Source of the DNA: Ricordea florida | Taxonomy: Eukaryota; Cnidaria; Anthozoa; Corallimorpharia; Ricordeidae | Length of the DNA stretch: 64,000 bases | Assembly (NCBI GenBank): GCA_949710005.1 | Contig: OX453272.1 | Span: forward strand, 4,643,173-4,707,172 | Direction: 5' to 3' | In this document: positions 61,401 to 64,000 of the stretch, one piece after another | How the letters are laid out: each line of letters opens with the position of its first letter | Numbering within the stretch: the stretch's first letter is position 1 | Position numbers and translations under genes: made by a program | Notes under the pieces: model-generated | Told to the model about the DNA's origin: nothing | Databases searched by the model: none | Seen by the model: only the letters and a program-made list of their open reading frames with translations

Positions 61401-63589
61401 CAGCTACAGTATGCAAATGTTTCAAGGTGGGCTTTTTACTCTGCATACAGAGTGATCAGCAAGACTGTTTTGAAGTTGTAAACTTGCAATTGAGTACATT
61501 GTAACAATAAAAGGGATAAATATTATTATTTGTGATAAATTTTTTTTGACGCAAAATGAAAATCTTAATGCTTCAATAATAAAATTTTGATGTCTTAGAC
61601 CACCCACTCATAAATATTACAGGCATGTTCATTTGCATGTAACACTCTGTGCTGTATTTGACTTTCCATCTGCTATTTCCCTCCTGAAAGATGTTCTCTC
61701 TTCTGCTATCTTTGACATTTCTTTTTTTTTCCCTTTCAGGGGAATCTTGTTTGTTATTGACAGTGTTAACTTTCCAAGGGAGTTACGAGATGTAGCAGAG
61801 TGAGTGAGTCATTACTTCTAATAATTGTCATCATCATCATCATCATCATTGTTGTTGTTGTTGATATTATCATTAGGGAGCTTAATCAAGAACAATGACA
61901 ATGCAGAGGACAGCACATTCGAAAAATTTGATTTGTTTTTCTCCTGTACCAATGGCAGCACGCTTGTTTCATTTTCATTCCATAACTTTTCAAACTGCCA
62001 ATTTTTTCAACTTAACCCGTTCAAAGTTTATTACAAATTTTTCTTGGCAGTTTTATCATTGTGCAGTTGTGTCTCCCAGAAAACCAGAAAAATGGTCATT
62101 TCACATTGTTGTTTGGCAGAGTACTGCAAAGAAATCTACCAGACTGTATTTTGCATTGTGCAGTTTCATTGTTTTGTTTATCAACGCTAGTCAATGTCAT
62201 CATCGTGTTTTGCTTAGGGTCCTTACTATTATCAATGTCATCACCATTTACAGCAGGTATTATTATCATCATAATCACCATCATCATCATTGATATTATC
62301 ATTCGCTTACTGAACCAACTGTTAAAGTGAGTACAGTAGTAAAACCAATTCTGCATGTATAAGACATTTAGATCTTCAACATATGTTATCAGAAAATACA
62401 GGCAGAGTACAGATATTCATAACTGTTTTGATGCAAGGAAACAGTAATTAAGTGGTTGAAGCAGACAGTTGGTAGCTCCCTCACTAGTTATGCTGTACCT
62501 TTTGTTCCAGGGCAATGTATGACATTCTTTCTGACAAGTACTTATGCAAGGCTGCTACACCAATCCTTGTTGTCTGTAACAAACAAGGTAAGATAGTGAG
62601 AGATGTAGTTTTTCAGCATTTCATACTAAAGCAAAATTGAGAAAAGAAGAAATACTCCCACAGACCAGCATTATTGGTGTTGGCATGTGCAAGCAAATGA
62701 TTGTACAGCAACAATGTAGCGGCCTGGAATGTGTGCAATTACTTCTTGTACTTGATTTAAGAGATTTGGATTGCCTTTTTGTAGCTAGATTGAATATACA
62801 GTATAAGAAATTGTGTAAATCAAACGAGTTGATTAAGTATGTTATACCACCGTAAGGTAAAAGGGAGGTGCTTACGGTGGTATAGCTTACTTAATCAACT
62901 CGTCTGTACTCACCTGACGTCCGAGCTGGGCAGACGTGTGTTTGAACGCTCTTAACATTTAACCAATTTTTTTTTTCATTTGATTTATTCGTATAGTTTT
63001 TTTATAGTTTATTATGACAGGAACTGATAAATTACGGAAGGAAAATCAATCGTTGCGCAACGAAATTGCCGAATCAAAAGAGAAACTGCAAAAGATTAGC
63101 GAAAATCTGACAAAGAAGGAAGAACAACATGGCCGACGAGCTGATGAAAGAGAAATGTAATATAGTTGCGTTTAACTTGCTGGCCTTTAATTAATTATTA
63201 GTTAATGGATACTCGTTAATAATCGATCCTTTTGTAATCTGTATCGCTAATTTGTTAAAGTGGTTCCGTGAATTTATTGTCTTTTAATAGGAGTGTTCTT
63301 TTATTTGGCTTGCCCCGCCTTGATTAGCTTTTTCTAGCTATTTGTGGGGTAAGCCATCCACTAATTGTTATATTTAGTTAAATAAATAAAGTTGTTGTTG
63401 TTGTTGTTGTTACTCGTTTGATTTACCCAATTTCTTGTGTTTCAATTTCCCACGGACGCAGCACCAGTTTCTTTAGAAACTATCCCCACAATACTTGAAT
63501 ATACAGTATGTTAACTTTCTTGTTTGATTTTCAGATCTTACTATGGCAAAGTCTCAGAGTGTCATCAAGTCCCAGCTGGAAAAAGAGAT
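55466..63589 (+). CDS. SRPRB: Signal recognition particle receptor subunit beta, 3' end outside window
   Basis: Exons seen: 55466-55565, 56415-56509, 60080-60157, 61294-61379, 61740-61799, 62511-62587, 63535-63589. All phases close and the last ends at phase 2. The start MAAVKSLVIELL is followed by one transmembrane helix (TLYGILIAVFIVLFTTGVLY) that anchors the protein in the ER membrane. GTPase motifs: G1 GLTDSGKT (53-60), G3 DLPGH (100-104), G4 NKQD (163-166). About 184 of some 250-270 residues are in the window; the final exons with the G5 region lie to the right. Role: docks the SRP receptor alpha subunit and SRP at the ER (known). An in-frame upstream extension to 55307 exists, but the MAAVKS start matches the family length better. 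Intron 2 is packed with transposon relics. Confidence 0.93.
56651..56771. repeat. Fold-back repeat (SRPRB intron 2)
   Basis: AACCAAGCAGGAGGTCTGTA on the left mirrors the right end ..CAGAACTCCTGCTTGGTT; the arms (GGGAGAATCTTGAC / GTCAAGATTCTCCC) are about 50 bp with a short centre. No target duplication was fixed. Confidence 0.75.
56788..57753 (+). mobile_element. Tigger/pogo-type Tc1/mariner remnant, 966 bp
   Basis: The left end CCGTATTTATTCACTTATAA and the inverse of the right end (CCATATTTATTCAATTATCA) match at most positions, with GCGCAC/GACGCAC following. TA lies at both borders (56786-56787, 57754-57755). Subterminal GGTTATAAGACGCACCC occurs near both ends. The inside holds a transposase C-terminal piece on the plus strand. 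It is in SRPRB intron 2. Confidence 0.85.
57258..57458 (+). pseudogene. Tigger-type transposase C-terminal fragment
   Basis: The frame reads WSEIPVDLITRSFKSCGI then NNALDGTEDD and a long acidic tail, the usual end of Tigger/pogo DDE transposases. The matching upstream segment (AQYKAWMING near 57215) is in another frame, and the catalytic domain is absent. It is non-functional. Confidence 0.75.
57981..58189. mobile_element. 209-bp fold-back MITE with 11-bp target duplication
   Basis: The arms are perfect over about 85 bp (CAGTAGTTCATGTATGACCC ... GGGTCATACATGAACTACTG). The direct repeat ACCACAAAATG occurs at 57970-57980 and 58190-58200. The CAGTAG...CTACTG ends could be hAT- or Mutator-like. 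It is in SRPRB intron 2. Confidence 0.9.
58452..60036 (+). mobile_element. Tc1/mariner element, 1585 bp, deleted
   Basis: CAGTATTGTGCAAAAGTAAT at the left and ATTACTTTTGCACAATACTG at the right are perfect inverted ends (27 bp in all), between TA at 58450-58451 and 60037-60038. Only the N-terminal DNA-binding part of a transposase remains. The interior has repeated CGAATTTCGCTAC words. It is in SRPRB intron 2. Confidence 0.9.
59096..59338 (+). pseudogene. Tc1-like transposase N-terminal HTH fragment
   Basis: The 80-codon frame starts MPKVTNYTRTRIELLDKQG and shows a helix-turn-helix (PAEIFKLLK ... VTRIIKKL) and the linker GSVANLSRSGRRTKLS, as in Tc1-family transposases that recognise the ends. 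The DDE domain is missing. The peptide alone could still bind element ends if expressed (inference). Confidence 0.75.
60752..60885. repeat. Fold-back repeat (SRPRB intron 3)
   Basis: ATTACATGGCCGC...GGAGATACGAAATTTCTC at the left is mirrored by GAGAAATTTCGTATCTCC... GCGGCCATGTAAT at the right. The centre is ATTTCACTCGTTCGCTGCGC with its own complement. Confidence 0.82.
61829..62305. repeat. CAT/ATC microsatellites at both ends of an SRPRB intron segment
   Basis: (CAT)n with (TTG)n at about 61829-61866 and (ATCATC)n at about 62255-62300, with GATATTATCATT shared by both. Overlapping frames here are low-complexity. Confidence 0.7.
62825..62902. repeat. Short perfect-arm palindrome
   Basis: CGAGTTGATTAAGTATGTTA pairs with the right arm ending TAGCTTACTTAATCAACTCG; ACCACCGTAAG pairs with CTTACGGTGGT. 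The centre GGTAAAAGGGA.GTGCT matches the Penelope-like terminus at 44725-44745. Confidence 0.75.
63014..63160 (+). pseudogene. LINE ORF1 start, internally deleted LINE (63014-63412)
   Basis: The 48-codon frame MTGTDKLRKENQSLRNEI... is a predicted coiled coil typical of ORF1 starts. It stops at 63158-63160. The following 250 bp ends AATAAATAAAG(TTG)n at about 63385-63412, the simple-repeat 3' end of CR1/L2-type LINEs. The pieces suggest a LINE with most of its body deleted. Confidence 0.5.
63412..63487 (-). repeat. Penelope-like terminal fragment, reverse copy
   Basis: It is the inverse of 42774-42845 (CAATTTCTTGTGTTTCAA, GCAGCACCAGTTTCTTTAGA). It directly abuts the LINE (TTG)n end and the SRPRB exon 7 acceptor region. 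Confidence 0.6.
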
Positions 63590-64000
63590 GTGAGAAAAGT
63601 GGTTCTTTTTAGTTTTAGTAAATTAGAGATACGGTTTGAAAATCCAAGCTCACCTTACTTCCGAACAGACTTTTACCGAAAATAGTTGTAACAGCCTTTC
63701 ACAAGTTAACTGGCCGTTTATTTTAATATGGACCAAACAATAAATGTACGATTTGCCAAAAAAACTACTCTATAGCCCAAACAGCGGCCGTAACTTCGAT
63801 TGGGCCATAACAGTCCATAAAACAAGGGCAAAAGGCATACATATCACGTGACCAAAAGGCGCGAAAACAACATTTACCAATTAAAACAGGAAACCCAGCC
63901 TCTACAATAGTCGTCGGGTGCCGCTGTCTGTTGTATGTTTTAGTTAGAGAAAAACAACGGGAAATGAAAACAAGCGACTGGCCTCCGACCCTAAACCATG

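Noticed and set aside
1..64000. CRISPR array or bacterial operon
   Set aside because: Repeats are head-to-tail without unique spacers, and genes have GT-AG introns typical of animals.

Overview
The window is animal nuclear DNA: AT-rich, with long TE-filled introns, GT-AG splice sites and single genes spread over 2 to 14 kb. The repeat content (tRNA-derived SINEs, Penelope-like pieces, Tc1/mariner and Tigger remnants, a Ty3/gypsy element, fold-back MITEs) and the receptor repertoire suggest a cnidarian, probably a stony coral. That identification is inference from texture, not from a species marker.

Layout. 2.3-3.4 kb: an intronless neuropeptide-type class A GPCR (minus). 6.6-14.7 kb: ZMYND12 (minus, 8 exons). 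15.6-29.8 kb: NSUN6 (minus, 10 exons), with a 4.5-kb gypsy element in intron 5. 32.2-36.0 kb: a two-exon class A GPCR (plus). 39.4-52.0 kb: a JmjC/cupin oxygenase with signal peptide, EF-hand and HQEL tail (minus). 52.3-54.0 kb: ANKRD49 (plus), head-to-head with the JmjC gene across 229 bp. 55.5 kb to the window end: SRPRB (plus, 3' end outside). Exon chains were rebuilt by hand. Splice phases close across the complete genes except one junction in the JmjC gene.

The genes do not form a pathway: cilium/flagellum factor, RNA m5C methyltransferase, two receptors, an ER-type oxygenase, an ankyrin protein and the SRP receptor beta subunit. No operon-like logic applies; the only clear shared regulation is the bidirectional promoter.

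The most notable non-gene content is: (1) a hammerhead ribozyme with every core nucleotide intact in ZMYND12 intron 5, in the sense orientation; (2) a second near-intact hammerhead downstream of ANKRD49, inside a 502-bp composite inverted element with 14-bp direct repeats; (3) a 2.8-kb, 75-bp minisatellite in ZMYND12 intron 6 carrying two CCAAT boxes per unit and a 13-unit (975 bp) internal duplication; (4) one 106-bp satellite family at two distant sites in opposite orientation; (5) several MITEs with clean inverted ends and target-site duplications.
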